Source: CADCVW01 sp035644935 (lineage in GTDB: Bacteria; Pseudomonadota; Alphaproteobacteria; Sphingomonadales; Sphingomonadaceae). From it: a stretch of 64,000 bases of DNA. Both the position numbers and the translations under genes were made by a program. Location: positions 21,753 to 85,752 of the forward strand of contig DASQNO010000010.1 of the NCBI GenBank assembly GCA_035644935.1, written 5' to 3'. This document shows positions 63,685 through 64,000 of the stretch, piece after piece (the first letter of the stretch is position 1; every line of letters begins with the position of its first letter). The notes under the pieces are model-generated. The model did not search any database. It saw only the letters and a list, made by a program, of their open reading frames with translations, and was not told the DNA's origin.

Positions 63685-64000
63685 CGACCCCGCCCGCCTG
63701 GCAGCATATGCTGTCGACTCCGCCCACTCTTTGACATCCTCCCTCTGGAGCGAGCTGGCGACTTCCTCTTTAGAGAGAGGCCGAAACCGCGACATGAACC
63801 AACGTCCGCTTTCAAGAAGGGCCGAATGAGTCGTGAATGTCTGAATAGGGTCATCGCCAACTATCTTCTGGCGACCCGAAGCGGACCTTCGCAATGCGAC
63901 TTTGCTCCTTGTATCCACGTCTGATCTAGACGGAGATCGGACTGATACAGGGGTTACACACGGCCGACCGCGCTCTTCGCCTTGCGCCGGGTCGCCGATG
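63685..64000. other. Terminal intergenic stretch with a degenerate palindromic repeat
   Basis: No gene is seen to the window edge. CAACGTCCGCTTTCAAGAAG at 63800-63819 and GTGAATGTCTGAATAGG at 63832-63848 look like degraded arms of the dispersed repeat. Confidence 0.4.

Noticed and set aside
1..64000. tRNA or rRNA genes as integration sites for the recombinase
   Set aside because: No cloverleaf-like stretch with a GTTCRA loop and paired acceptor arms was found by eye near 22.9-24.5 kb or elsewhere; a covariance search would settle it.

Overview
The window is GC-rich bacterial chromosome from an alphaproteobacterium. It is most likely a sphingomonad: it carries two large TonB-dependent receptors ending in Phe, a TonB receptor divergent from a PhoD-type phosphatase, an RtcR-RtcB-RtcA RNA-repair locus, and many copies of a short palindromic intergenic repeat with GTCCGC/GCGGAC arms. 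No rRNA, tRNA, CRISPR array or replication origin was seen. Species cannot be decided from the sequence alone.

Layout. 1-2.36 kb is the 3' part of a TonB-dependent receptor. 2.6-8.2 kb is a decay zone with a frameshifted YdeI-family gene, a truncated alpha/beta hydrolase, a broken amidohydrolase, a lipoprotein with three frameshifts and a frameshifted membrane protein. 8.2-11.2 kb is a membrane GAF hybrid histidine kinase plus an OmpR-type regulator. 11.4-17.3 kb holds a secreted S41 peptidase and a giant secreted protein (seven-bladed PD40 propeller, RTX repeats, class 3 lipase). 19.0-29.6 kb is a long minus-strand run of exported proteins, split at 22.9-24.2 kb by a wrecked serine recombinase; it includes two members of an apparently undescribed modular secreted family. 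A LytS/LytTR pair lies divergent to that run (29.8-31.7 kb). A second hybrid kinase/OmpR module (33.0-36.3 kb) is followed by a third member of the secreted family, interrupted by an amber codon (36.9-37.8 kb). 39-41.8 kb encodes a subtilase and an XRE/membrane-protein pair. 41.9-47.1 kb looks like a phosphate-acquisition locus (exported propeller protein, TonB receptor, PhoD). 47.9-53.8 kb is a complete tripartite RND efflux operon. 54-59.3 kb is another decay zone (SUKH protein, HNH protein, GST, broken trhO). 59.6-63.7 kb is rtcR divergent from rtcBA with a well-spaced sigma-54 promoter.

Lesions cluster in accessory zones, while the long conserved genes (efflux pump, receptors, 1356-residue lipase, rtcBA) are clean. 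This favours real gene decay over random sequencing error, although several frameshifts sit in or near short homopolymers and need read support. The palindromic repeats are concentrated in or beside the decay zones.

The most interesting material is the three-member family of exported proteins with the architecture (GxW domain)-(proline-rich linker)-(about 110-residue C-terminal domain starting F-x-P-L-x-x-x-D-V-R). It is embedded among three two-component modules at 8-36 kb.
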